Under the pieces are notes generated by a model that had not been told where the DNA came from, ran no database searches, and saw only the letters and a program-made list of their open reading frames with translations. This document shows positions 27,031-35,250 of a stretch of DNA of 52,426 nt, in pieces. This DNA is from an uncultured Lachnospiraceae bacterium (GTDB taxonomy: Bacteria > Bacillota > Clostridia > Lachnospirales > Lachnospiraceae): contig CAJUJR010000010.1 in NCBI GenBank assembly GCA_910586605.1, positions 1-52,426 of the forward strand, written 5' to 3'. The position numbers and the translations under genes are program-made. Each line of letters starts with the position of its first letter. Within the stretch, counting starts at the first letter, position 1.

Positions 27031-27059
27031 TTGACAAAATACAACAAATGGTGTAACTT
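27031..27059 (+). promoter_or_regulatory. Strong sigma-A promoter of the surface-protein expression locus
   Basis: Perfect TTGACA (27031-27036), a 17-bp spacer and TAACTT (27054-27059) are followed by AAGGAGG (27078-27084) 7 bp before ATG 27092. No such module stands before the homologous cassettes at 37.2 and 45.4 kb. Confidence 0.75.
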
Positions 27060-27091
27060 ATTTACTATAAAAAAAATAAGGAGGCAAAGCA

Positions 27092-30000
27092 ATGAGGAAA
27101 AATGCAACAAAAATCGCTGCTTTAGCATTAACGCTGGCACTCACAGTAACAAGTGTGAATATCCCAACAAATGCATCAGCAGCAACAGTGAAGCTTAATA
27201 AGAAAAAAGCTACACTTTATGTAAGTGGTGCGAAGTCTAAGAAGACCACTACATTGAAAGTAACAGGGACAAAGAAGAAAGTAACTTTTACTTCTAATAA
27301 GAAATCTGTAGCAACAGTTAATAAGAAGGGTAAAGTTACAGCAAAGAAAGCAGGTAAGGCTACAATTACTGCTAAAGTAGGTAAGAAGTCTTATAAGTGC
27401 ACAGTTACAGTAAAGAAGAAATACACACCAGTAACTTCTGTATCTGTAAGCCCTAAGACAGTTTCTTTGAAGGTAGGCAAGACAAAGACAATTAAAGCAA
27501 CAGTTAAGCCTTCTAAGCCAACTGAAAAGGGAGTTACTTATAAGTCAAGCAAGACATCTGTAGCAACTGTTTCTTCTAAGGGTAAGATTACAGCAAAGAA
27601 GGCAGGTAAAGCTACAATTACTGTAACAGCTAAGGGTGCTTCTAAGTCTGGTAGCAACAAGAAGGCCACAGTAGCAGTCACTGTAACAAAGGATGACACA
27701 AAGCCTACGGATGCTCCTAGCACAGCGCCTAGCGATGCCCCTACGGATGCTCCAAGTACAGCTCCTACAGATGCTCCAAGCGAGGCTCCTAAGACACTTC
27801 CTGAGATGACTGAAGCAAAAGCAATTGATACTGACAAGATCGAGGCTACATTTGCATCAGATGTGCCGGCTGACACAGAAATTACTGTAACAAAAGATGG
27901 CGCTAACATTGACGGTACTGCAACAAAAGAAGGCGCTAAGGCTACATTCGTAAGCAAGTCCAAATTTGCAGTAGGCACATATACAATCACAGCAAAGCTT
28001 GGCGATGCTACAGTAAGCAAGGATGTTGTGGTAGAGGCAGAGCGTGTTGAAGAAATTAAGATTACAAGTACACAGGCTCTTCTGAAACCGGATTCAGGCA
28101 AGAAGACAGCAATTGTTTACTATGATGTTTACAACCAGTATGCTGTAAGCATGAGAAACTCTGTTTCTGTTACATGGACGGCAAGCTCAGGTACTGTAAA
28201 AGCAAACAAGTCTACAGGACGCCTTGAGATTACAAAGTCTGACGCTACTGAGTTCACATATGGCCAGAAGCTCTATCTTGTAGGTGTTGACGCAAAGAGC
28301 GGCAAGACTGCACAGGCAGAAGTTTCAATCGGTTTAGAGCAGGCTATTGACTCTATTGAATTTGTAGGCTTCTTAAATAAGAAGAGTGACACTCCTAAAA
28401 CAGTAAAAGACCTTGCGCAGGGGTTGCCAGCAAACTTTCAGGCAGAGACTTATGTAATGCTCTATACTGTAAAAGACCAGGATGGCCAGATAATGGATGC
28501 AGCAAATGACAACATTACTAATGCCAGTGGTGCAGCACTTACCTTTACAGCTGACAACCCAATGGTATTAGATGGAAGCAAGATTAAAGATGGCAGTGTT
28601 TATACCATTGATGGCGTAGAGTACAGTTCTGCTACAATGGAGCCTGGCATGTATGCTGACCAGGGCGGCGAGGTTAACCTTATGGCAATCTCTAACAAAA
28701 CTGGTAAGCAGACAAAGATTAACTTTACTGTAGGCGAAGCTGCAAGGCTGAAAACATTTAACATCAGCGCACCTTCAAAGACTGTTGCAGATGGTGACGA
28801 GTGGGTTTCTATCCCATTTGAGGCAACCGATGTAAACGGAAAGAGTGTTAAGAACTATGAAACAATTGTACGTTCTACCAATTCCCTTTCCCTGCAGGCA
28901 GGTGATGGTACCGAATTATGGATACAGGAAAATAATGATGGTACTGCTGCTCTGTATTGGTCTGATTCTAGCACTTATAAAAGTTCTTGGGGAGCTAATG
29001 GACAGGAATTTGCAGGCTATACACAGAGTCAGGCATTCGACGGGCAGGATCGCCGCATCTTCTTATCTGCTACAGTTATGAATGGGGAAGGAAGCAACTT
29101 CATGCTTGCTGTTTCAGATATGAGACGCCCGACTACTATTAGTAAAGTTAAATTAAATGACGATGATGCAGATGCATTAGTTGCAGGCGGCACAGCAGCT
29201 GTCGATGTTACGTCAGACAAAGTAGAATACCTTGACCAGTATGGTGACAAGATGAGCAGCAACATGGCAAAAGATTTCTTTAAGAAATCAGTAGCTAACC
29301 AGTTAGCAGGTAACCGTCAGTATGGTGTAAGGGCAACTGTTAATAACAACAACCATTTAGGTATTACAAATACAGCAGATGTTTATACAGATGGAAAGAA
29401 TGTTGACTTTACAGCAGATGCAACTGTAACAGAGAATGTACTGACTGACTCCGTAAAATATACTGTTGTAGAAAAGAGCAGCGCTACTTCTGATTGGGAT
29501 GACTGTGGAAAGGCATTAAATGTATCTTATTCTGTAGTACCTATGAAGAGACTTTCCGGTGTATCTGTAAAGGCAATTAAGAAACTTCGTCTTGTAACAG
29601 ATCTGACGCCATATGATAATGGTTCTAGCATTGATGTTGCCAGTGGAGCTGCTGTAGGCCCTCTTACCATTGAAAACGGTGAAGATAACATGGTTGCTGT
29701 AGTAGGTAACTATGGTTCTAAGACTTTAACAGTACCAAAGGCATACTATACTGTATCTGGCGGAGCATTTATTATTAATGATGATAATAAGATTACAGGT
29801 GTTAATGAAGATGAGATTCTGTGGAAAGAGTTATATGATGTAAACTCTGCAAAGAACACTAGAATAGAGGCTACTAGGGCACTTTCTATAGCTGTTTACA
29901 ATAGCACAACAACTCAGGATGCGACAACATTAAATGGAAATGCTAAGACCAATGTAAAAGTATCTGATGGAAAGGCAGTGCCTGCAGAAATCTGCTTCGT

Positions 30001-30484
30001 TCAGAATCATGGCGGTAAGCAGACATCTGGTACGGTAGCTGCTTGGAAACTTAAGGTTGAGAATTTCGAGAACAGCAGCAAGGTAAAAACTAGTTTTGGA
30101 GTTACAAACGACTTATACAGTTCTGGAGACTTAGCTGCATTAGTATTTGACCAGTATGGCGATATAATGGCAATGAATAATGGTTCACTTAGAGGTGAAG
30201 GCTGGGAAGTTGAGTTCGCAGTATCTGACATTAAGGAAAATACTGATGAATTTGCACATGTACCAAATAGCTTCTCTGTAAGCAAGAACAATTCTGCAGA
30301 TGCAATAATTACAGGTGTAGAGGTTAAGGATACCTTTAAATTAACAGCTACTGTTGCTGGGACAAATGTTTCAGCTACAATTCCTGTAACTGTAAATGCA
30401 GATAAAGCTGCAAAAGTATCATCTGTTACAGCGAATAGTTTTGATGAATCATTCCGTAAAGGTTGCTTAGGTTATACCAGATAA
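27092..30484 (+). CDS. Secreted surface protein with two Big_2 (Ig-like) domains; full-length expression copy
   Basis: The 1130-residue protein has a signal peptide (1-30, ending NASA). Two Lys-rich Big_2 Ig-like domains cover about 31-110 and 113-198 (motif VATVNKKGKVTAKKAGKATIT). A Thr-Asp-Ala-Pro repeat linker follows (about 203-238), then about 890 residues of beta-rich sequence without a family I can name. The last part holds blocks conserved in the homologous cassettes: VSDMRRPTTISKVKLNDDDA, CFVQN-GKQTSGTV and VSDIKENTDEFAHVP. No LPxTG or SLH anchor is seen; the Lys-rich domains may bind the wall. It is followed by a terminator and a lipoprotein gene. It is the only copy in the window with promoter, ribosome site and export signal. 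The likely role is a cell-surface adhesin or structural layer, inferred from domains. Confidence 0.85.
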   Translation: MRKNATKIAALALTLALTVTSVNIPTNASAATVKLNKKKATLYVSGAKSKKTTTLKVTGTKKKVTFTSNKKSVATVNKKGKVTAKKAGKATITAKVGKKSYKCTVTVKKKYTPVTSVSVSPKTVSLKVGKTKTIKATVKPSKPTEKGVTYKSSKTSVATVSSKGKITAKKAGKATITVTAKGASKSGSNKKATVAVTVTKDDTKPTDAPSTAPSDAPTDAPSTAPTDAPSEAPKTLPEMTEAKAIDTDKIEATFASDVPADTEITVTKDGANIDGTATKEGAKATFVSKSKFAVGTYTITAKLGDATVSKDVVVEAERVEEIKITSTQALLKPDSGKKTAIVYYDVYNQYAVSMRNSVSVTWTASSGTVKANKSTGRLEITKSDATEFTYGQKLYLVGVDAKSGKTAQAEVSIGLEQAIDSIEFVGFLNKKSDTPKTVKDLAQGLPANFQAETYVMLYTVKDQDGQIMDAANDNITNASGAALTFTADNPMVLDGSKIKDGSVYTIDGVEYSSATMEPGMYADQGGEVNLMAISNKTGKQTKINFTVGEAARLKTFNISAPSKTVADGDEWVSIPFEATDVNGKSVKNYETIVRSTNSLSLQAGDGTELWIQENNDGTAALYWSDSSTYKSSWGANGQEFAGYTQSQAFDGQDRRIFLSATVMNGEGSNFMLAVSDMRRPTTISKVKLNDDDADALVAGGTAAVDVTSDKVEYLDQYGDKMSSNMAKDFFKKSVANQLAGNRQYGVRATVNNNNHLGITNTADVYTDGKNVDFTADATVTENVLTDSVKYTVVEKSSATSDWDDCGKALNVSYSVVPMKRLSGVSVKAIKKLRLVTDLTPYDNGSSIDVASGAAVGPLTIENGEDNMVAVVGNYGSKTLTVPKAYYTVSGGAFIINDDNKITGVNEDEILWKELYDVNSAKNTRIEATRALSIAVYNSTTTQDATTLNGNAKTNVKVSDGKAVPAEICFVQNHGGKQTSGTVAAWKLKVENFENSSKVKTSFGVTNDLYSSGDLAALVFDQYGDIMAMNNGSLRGEGWEVEFAVSDIKENTDEFAHVPNSFSVSKNNSADAIITGVEVKDTFKLTATVAGTNVSATIPVTVNADKAAKVSSVTANSFDESFRKGCLGYTR
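27658..27816 (+). repeat. Shared recombination arm (Thr-Asp-Ala-Pro linker DNA)
   Basis: From 27658 onward this DNA matches the start of cassette A (45443 downward, minus strand) at about 154 of 159 positions. It matches the 55 bases at the right window edge (52372-52426) at every position, and cassette B (37155 onward) with more changes. Homology to the cassettes begins sharply here; the sequence before it (signal peptide and Big_2 domains) is unique to this copy. Confidence 0.8.
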
Positions 30485-30514
30485 CCTGATTAAAAACAAT
30501 ACAATGTTTTTATG

Positions 30515-30545
30515 CTCCTTCCCCTGACGGGGAGGGAGTATTTTA
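30515..30545 (+). terminator. Terminator after the surface-protein gene
   Basis: A CTCCTTCCCC stem with its complement (TGAC loop) is followed by TATTTTAT. A near-identical hairpin, preceded by the same ATGCTCCTT start, stands after cassette A on the minus strand (42411-42438). Confidence 0.75.
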
Positions 30546-30757
30546 TCTTATAGGATAAAAAGCACAGCTTCAGGCCGGTAAATTTATAATCCTAAAAAGA
30601 AATGTATAAGAACCATAGAAATTATGCAGACTAATAAAAAAGGGCTCGCCTGCTATGGAAGCTGCCCAGGATTGTTACACAATCCCTAGCGGCAGATACT
30701 ACGCATTACTTTAAAATAATTTCCTATGGTATGGAAAAGCAGGCAGAAAGGGGTAAT

Positions 30758-31402
30758 ATGAAACTGAAAGCAAAACATCTGGCAGTATTTCTATTAGCAC
30801 TTAGCTTAATGACAGGGTGTGGGAAAACAGAAACCGACAATTCTGATCCTACCGCGTCCCCTGGCGTTACGTCAGAAAAAAAGGATTCCTCTTCATCTAA
30901 CAGCAAGGAATCTAACGAAGCTTTCCTGAAACAGGAAGAAGAGGCAGAGCAGACGCCTGTACCAAAGAAAGCAGAGATATCTCAGAAAGAGCATTATTCT
31001 GACAGTAACAGATATATATCTGTCCTTGGGCTGAAAGAATACGCCAAACTGAAAGGGGACTTTGGTACGGACAAGCCGAAGAAAGGCAATATTTTCCTGG
31101 TACTCTTCCTTGAAATTGAAAACAACGGGAAAGAAAAGACATATATTAATCCATACGAGGTGTCTGTGGAGGCAGACGGCAAGGCGCTGGAAAATACCGT
31201 GCTGGTAAACCAGCCGGAAGGCTACCCTACCATTTTCACCAATATAGAACCTGATATGTCTCAGAAAGGCTTTATAGTATGGGAAGTTCCTAAGAAGTGG
31301 AAAAAATTTAAATTTTCCTATACAGGTTGGAAAGGGAGCGATGGTCTGACACTGAACGCATCCTTCACGAAAAAAGATCTGAAAAACCCGAAAAAGTATT
31401 AG
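30758..31402 (+). CDS. Lipoprotein of the locus (type A), DUF4352-like ectodomain
   Basis: The 214-residue protein uses ATG 30758, which has AAAGGGG upstream. The signal sequence ends in lipobox MTGC (about Cys20). A Ser/Glu-rich spacer with EQTPVPKK follows. The globular domain then runs from YISVLGLKEY to the end, with the family-conserved NQPEGYPTIFTNIEP, GFIVWEVPKKWKKFKF and YTGWKGSDGLTL. The fold resembles small Ig-like telokin/DUF4352 lipoproteins, a tentative call. Three relatives lie in the locus (40321, 42073 minus, 49798). It follows the surface-protein gene, as in the two cassettes, so the two products probably act together at the cell surface. Confidence 0.75.
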   Translation: MKLKAKHLAVFLLALSLMTGCGKTETDNSDPTASPGVTSEKKDSSSSNSKESNEAFLKQEEEAEQTPVPKKAEISQKEHYSDSNRYISVLGLKEYAKLKGDFGTDKPKKGNIFLVLFLEIENNGKEKTYINPYEVSVEADGKALENTVLVNQPEGYPTIFTNIEPDMSQKGFIVWEVPKKWKKFKFSYTGWKGSDGLTLNASFTKKDLKNPKKY

Positions 31403-31604
31403 ACCGCTTTAGGCAGAGGGGATCGTAGTCCAAATCCTCCGCCCCTCTGGGGCGGACTTATTAAAGAGGAGGGTGCCTTATTTCATCTTGTAAAAGCAAT
31501 CTCCAAGTACGCTCTAGTCCAGTAAGTTTTACTTATTATTAGAACATCCAGATAAACTATTAATAGCGGAGGGGAAAAAGAGCTAGAAAATCTTGAAAAA
31601 TCAC
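31403..31604. other. Non-coding, with a GC-rich hairpin
   Basis: No ORF is present. CCGCCCC-TCT-GGGGCGG at 31439-31455 forms a compact stem without a T-run. Together with the promoter and hairpin listed next, it fills the 520-bp gap between the lipoprotein and the first XRE gene. Confidence 0.45.
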
Positions 31605-31633
31605 TTGGAATTTTGATAAAGGCGTGATATACT
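31605..31633 (+). promoter_or_regulatory. Predicted sigma-A promoter upstream of XRE gene 1
   Basis: TTGGAA (31605-31610), a 17-bp spacer and TATACT (31628-31633) are present. The XRE start lies 290 bp downstream, leaving a long AT-rich leader. Confidence 0.5.
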
Positions 31634-31641
31634 TAAAAAGT

Positions 31642-31725
31642 AAAGAGATAAACTTGGGTGATTAATTTAAATTATTTTTACAGAAGATAAAATGTCCAAG
31701 ATTTGTCTCTTTATTTTATATTTTT
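31642..31725 (+). terminator. Hairpin directly behind the promoter (attenuator or short RNA)
   Basis: AAAGAGA...CTTGG (31642-31657) pairs with CCAAG...TCTCTTT (31696-31712), followed by ATTTTATATTTTT. Starting only about 5 bp after the predicted transcription start, it could terminate a transcript of about 80 nt or attenuate the XRE gene. Confidence 0.45.
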
Positions 31726-31882
31726 CTAAAATATCTTATTTTAAGATACTACAAATAGATATCTTGTTTTTTTAATAGCTATAAAGCACAAAAGATTAAT
31801 ATTTTTAATTTAATAAGCTAAATAGATTCATTTTTTTATTTTCGCAAAGATACCCTTTTATATCCTGTGACTTGGCAGGCTG

Positions 31883-32241
31883 TGTTAGGTAAAATCTATT
31901 ACAGAATAGGAGATGATGAAATTATGTATGAAGATTTTATTCCAGAACGCCTAGCAAAGCTTAGGATGCAAAAAGGGGTATCTGCACGTGACATGTCCCT
32001 ATCATTGGGACAAGCAAACAATTATATTAACAATATAGAAAACAGGAAAGCGCTTCCTGCCATGCAGTCATTTTTCTATATTTGTGAATATCTTGGCATA
32101 ACACCCCAGGAATTTTTTGATGAAGGAAATGTTCATCCAGCCTTGCTTCAGGAAATTATTGATGAAGCAAAGTGCTTGGAACCAAAGCCATTGGAATATC
32201 TTCTTGGCATTATGAAAGAATTAAATGCAAAGGAAAAGTAA
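31883..32241 (+). repeat. Left arm of a 359-bp inverted repeat carrying an XRE gene
   Basis: From TGTTAGGTAAAATC to the XRE stop codon, this block is repeated in inverted orientation at 32830-33187 with few changes (one indel just before the ATG). The arms enclose about 590 bp of non-coding DNA. Confidence 0.85.
31924..32241 (+). CDS. XRE-family transcriptional regulator, copy 1
   Basis: The 105-residue protein uses ATG 31924, which follows AGGAGATG; an upstream in-frame GTG (31867) lies outside the repeat shared with copy 2. The helix-turn-helix covers about residues 8-62 (RLAKLRMQKGVSARDMSLSLGQANNYINNIEN), with a C-terminal helical tail. It is 99 of 105 residues identical to the inverted copy at 32830-33147, with changes only in the C-terminal third. 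The DNA-binding helix is unchanged, so both should bind the same operator. It may regulate the cassette locus, but no binding site can be assigned. Confidence 0.85.
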   Translation: MYEDFIPERLAKLRMQKGVSARDMSLSLGQANNYINNIENRKALPAMQSFFYICEYLGITPQEFFDEGNVHPALLQEIIDEAKCLEPKPLEYLLGIMKELNAKEK

Positions 32242-32332
32242 GTAATATATTTCTATTTTTAAAAAGAAATATACAAACAAAACTTTTATAGAAAATTGCC
32301 ATTTAAGATGATTTTTAGTTACTATTTACGGA

Positions 32333-32405
32333 TCAATGTCATTTAGTTAATCGAACCCTTATAAACACTGGATTTATAAGGGTTCGATTAACTAAATGGC
32401 ATTGA
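32333..32405. repeat. 33-bp inverted repeat with 7-nt loop
   Basis: The arms (32333-32365 and 32373-32405) pair over 33 bp with one mismatch. This is unusually long for a terminator and has no T-run. It sits between the two inverted XRE genes. Candidates are a recombinase or operator site, a bidirectional terminator, or the relic of a palindromic element. Confidence 0.8.
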
Positions 32406-32550
32406 TTCACGGTCAATTTCTGCAAGAGACTGAATTATTATGTTTGTACATAGGATATATGCAAAATCTTTTTTTATTTTTCATACCGCATACAGAAATA
32501 TGGAAAATAACTTTTAAAAGTTAAGTATTAGTCTGATGTATTGTCTACTT

Positions 32551-32559
32551 TGTTATAAT
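32551..32559 (+). promoter_or_regulatory. Extended -10 promoter inside the XRE inverted repeat loop
   Basis: TGTTATAAT is present with no good -35. It points at a non-coding stretch ending in a terminator at 32767-32797. Confidence 0.4.
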
Positions 32560-32565
32560 TTCTAG

Positions 32566-32797
32566 ATGTAGCTATGCTATACCATCAAAAATCCTGCTTT
32601 GCAGAACCAAAAACCTCGCTGCAAACAGCAGAGTATCAAACTTGTAACGCTATAAGGCAACGGGGTTTTTGATTCATGCGCGGCCGCTAAGGAAAAAGAA
32701 CGTTATGTTCCTTGCAGGCTCTGCGTTTGGCTCATTGTGTATATTACTTATCCAACAAGAATTTTTAAACAAACAGAACCTTGCTGTTTGTTTTGTT
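32566..32797 (+). ncRNA. Candidate small RNA between the two XRE genes
   Basis: About 230 nt lie between an extended -10 promoter and a canonical terminator (AAACAAACAG stem, 7-nt loop, TTTTGTT). No ORF is credible. Internal pairings include ATCAAAAA...TTTTTGAT (about 32583 with 32668), CTGCTTTGCAG and AAGGAA/TTCCTT. No known family is recognised. The evidence is signal architecture only. Confidence 0.3.
32767..32797 (+). terminator. Rho-independent terminator
   Basis: A 10-bp AAACAAACAG/CTGTTTGTTT stem has a 7-nt loop and a T-rich tail. It also lies 33 bp downstream of the minus-strand XRE gene's stop, but its T-run is oriented for + strand transcription. Confidence 0.6.
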
Positions 32798-32829
32798 AAT
32801 AGACATGTTTATAAGTAATTTACGCCAAT

Positions 32830-33147
32830 TTACTTCTCCTTAGCATTCAGCTCTTTCATAATGCCAAGAAGGCATTTCAGTGGCTTTTGTTCCAGGCATT
32901 TTGCTTCATCAATAATCTCCTGGAGTAAAGCTGGATATACGGTTTCCTCATCAAAGAATTCCTGGGGTGTTATGCCAAGATACTCACAAATATAGAAAAA
33001 TGACTGCATGGCAGGAAGCGCTTTCCTGTTTTCTATATTGTTAATATAATTGTTTGCTTGCCCCAGTGACAAAGACATATCACGGGCAGATACCCCTTTT
33101 TGCATCCTCAGTTTTGCCAGACGTTCTGGAATAAAATCTTCATACAT
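32830..33147 (-). CDS. XRE-family transcriptional regulator, copy 2 (inverted duplicate)
   Basis: The 105-residue protein matches copy 1 except for six C-terminal substitutions (EETVY for EGNVH; EQKPLKC for EPKPLEY, in part). It starts at ATG 33147 behind the same AGGAGATGATGAAAT leader. It faces copy 1, so the genes are convergent around the non-coding loop. The identical DNA-binding half suggests a recent duplication or ongoing gene conversion. Confidence 0.85.
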   Translation of the reverse strand: MYEDFIPERLAKLRMQKGVSARDMSLSLGQANNYINNIENRKALPAMQSFFYICEYLGITPQEFFDEETVYPALLQEIIDEAKCLEQKPLKCLLGIMKELNAKEK

Positions 33148-33187
33148 ATTTCATCATCTCCTATTCTGTAATAGATTTTACCTAACA
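32830..33187 (-). repeat. Right arm of the XRE inverted repeat
   Basis: Inverted partner of 31883-32241. Homology ends at the stop codon on one side and at TGTTAGGT on the other. Confidence 0.85.
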
Positions 33188-33366
33188 TAACACTTTGATT
33201 CACAGAATAGAAAGAGGTTTCTTGTAAAAAATACTAAAATAAATCTACTTTCGGTGTGTTGCTAAAAAAAATAATCTATTCCAGAACGGGTTTTCCATTA
33301 GTATTCCATACTTTTAGATGCCTACTAGAGTGTGTTTGAAAATTCATTACTTAAATGTTTGCTCTT

Positions 33367-33476
33367 TAGGAACTGTAAATAAATTGTTTTATCATTTTGC
33401 TTTTCTATTTCTTCGATTGCACATGTCAAAGAAATATCCAGCGCAAACTGACAATTAATTTATTTACAGTTCCTTA
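33367..33476. mobile_element. MITE-like 110-bp element with 18-19-bp terminal inverted repeats
   Basis: AGGAACTGTAAATAAATT at the left and its complement at the right (33457-33475) enclose about 70 bp with no ORF. The right end overlaps the last codons of ATPase copy 1, whose final residues KEL and stop are encoded by the repeat itself. The size and terminal repeats fit a non-autonomous insertion. The parent element is not in the window. Confidence 0.6.
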
Positions 33477-35167
33477 GAGATTTTTACCTTGCAGCTTTTT
33501 TTACAGAAGCAAATCCCATACTTCATAATGAGGGAATAGCCTTCCTCTATGAGGAAATCCGCATAATTTTTTTCGTCAATTTGCTGCAGTGCCTCCTGGC
33601 AGAGTTTTTCCATATCCATAAATTTTTTTGCACGTTTCAGTTCCAGTATAACAGCTGGCTGCTGTTCATCATATGGTATAAGGGTAATATCATATCGTCC
33701 GTTGCCACTTTCCAGATTGGATTTCTTCCTATAGCCTTGCAGGCTGCCAAGCAGGCCAAGCAAAAAGCCATGATAAAACTTTTCAGCGCTGTCCATAAAG
33801 CTGATGCTTTCAGAGAGCTGCTTTTTTAAGAAGTTTTCTAATGTTTCTGTGTCCCCAGAAAATACGGCGTGGTATAAAGCGGAAAAGTCCATAGCTTCTG
33901 TTTTTCTGTAAAACCACTCTTTAATTGTATTGTTATAAATATATCGTACTTCTCTGTTAGGGATTTTCATTTCCAAATAAATCATATCTGACTGGAAGCT
34001 TCTGTCAACTGCTTTTAGGTATCCGGTAAAGAATAGAAAATTCCATAGGTTATCTTTTGACTGGTAAATATCCCCATAAGTAATGTCTTCATGAACTGGC
34101 TTTTTTATGGATTCCCCTGCAAGCAGGCGTTCGATTTCCTGTACGGTGCTGCTGTCTGCTTTTACAACCAGTTCTTGAATAATGTTGTTAGATGAAGTAT
34201 TTGACCAGTATGGTTTGGGGAATGCAGTATTATGATATATTGTGTCCTTAACATAGTTAATGATGCTCCAGGGGTTGTAAATTTCGGTATCCCCAAAAAG
34301 ATATCCATTATACCAGTTTTTTACATCATCTTTGATATGGCTGACATTATAAAAAGAAAGGAGGCTGTTAATTTCATCTTGGGTAAAGCCAAAATGCTCT
34401 GCATAATTTTCATCCAGGACAGAAACGACCTCTAAATTATTTAGCCCGGTAAAGATGCTCTCCCTGCTGATCCGCAAGCAGCCTGTGATAACTGCAAACT
34501 GCAGGGAGTCATTGGTTTTTAAGGCAGACTCCAACAGGGAACGCATAAAATCTACCATCTGGTTATAGTACCCTTTAAAATAGGCATTTTCCAGTGGCAC
34601 ATCGTATTCGTCAATCAATATGATTGTTTTCTGGTGATGATATTTTGTTAAGCAATCAGACAGGAATTTTAGGGAAAATGTATAATCTGCCATCCCAGCA
34701 GTATGATCAAGAATAGCGTTATAAAGTTTTTTTTGTGATAGTGTTAACACATTTCCCTCCAGCAGATAGGCATGGCGCTCAAACTCAGAGATAATGTCTG
34801 TTAAAATCCGGTGATAAGCTATATCAAAGTCAGGCTGTTTTGCCGATTTCATAGATAGGAAAATAACGGGGTATTTTCCCATATGGAAGATGTATTGTTC
34901 GCCAGCTTCCATAATCTTTTTACCCGCAAAATACCAGGAGTTATCCACCACTTTGCCTTCTATATCAATTTCCTCTTCAAAAAAAGTGCGGAGCATGCTT
35001 TGCGCAAGAGTTTTCCCAAAACGCCTTGGACGGGTGAATAATGTAACTTTACTCTTTTGTGTTAATAAGTCCATGATTAATAGCGTTTTATCAATATAAT
35101 AATAATCACTGCCAATCATTTCTTTGTATGATTCAACCCCAATGGGTATGGCTTTTCTGATATCCAT
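33464..35167 (-). CDS. AAA-ATPase/PD-(D/E)XK nuclease-like protein, copy 1
   Basis: The 567-residue protein uses ATG 35167, behind GGAGGG and equivalent to the starts of the other copies. It has the AAA-ATPase_like domain with P-loop variant TRPRRFGKT (about 45-53) and Walker B IILIDEYD (about 182-189). The C-terminal nuclease-like domain (PDDEXK_9 type) has RYD followed by ELK. Internal modules are of types B2, C1 and D1 (see findings). It is the most divergent of the five copies and the only one not adjoining a cassette; copy 2 ends 83 bp upstream in tandem. Its C-terminus was replaced by the MITE end. The biochemical role of the family is not established here. ATP-driven nucleic-acid processing is the inference from the domains. 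Confidence 0.85.
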   Translation of the reverse strand: MDIRKAIPIGVESYKEMIGSDYYYIDKTLLIMDLLTQKSKVTLFTRPRRFGKTLAQSMLRTFFEEEIDIEGKVVDNSWYFAGKKIMEAGEQYIFHMGKYPVIFLSMKSAKQPDFDIAYHRILTDIISEFERHAYLLEGNVLTLSQKKLYNAILDHTAGMADYTFSLKFLSDCLTKYHHQKTIILIDEYDVPLENAYFKGYYNQMVDFMRSLLESALKTNDSLQFAVITGCLRISRESIFTGLNNLEVVSVLDENYAEHFGFTQDEINSLLSFYNVSHIKDDVKNWYNGYLFGDTEIYNPWSIINYVKDTIYHNTAFPKPYWSNTSSNNIIQELVVKADSSTVQEIERLLAGESIKKPVHEDITYGDIYQSKDNLWNFLFFTGYLKAVDRSFQSDMIYLEMKIPNREVRYIYNNTIKEWFYRKTEAMDFSALYHAVFSGDTETLENFLKKQLSESISFMDSAEKFYHGFLLGLLGSLQGYRKKSNLESGNGRYDITLIPYDEQQPAVILELKRAKKFMDMEKLCQEALQQIDEKNYADFLIEEGYSLIMKYGICFCKKSCKVKISKEL

Positions 35168-35250
35168 GTAAAGCCCTCCTATCATTTCTGTTTTAATATA
35201 AGTACCGTTTTAATAATAGGCAAGGAAATTGCAGCAAATACAGTAATATG

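Noticed and set aside
27712..27790. Short direct repeats that might suggest a CRISPR array
   Set aside because: They are codon repeats of a protein linker (GATGCTCC units) without spacers; no cas genes are present.
27538..28101. 187-residue minus-strand ORF rich in GASVGA repeats
   Set aside because: Reverse reading of the Thr-Asp-Ala-Pro linker of the surface gene.
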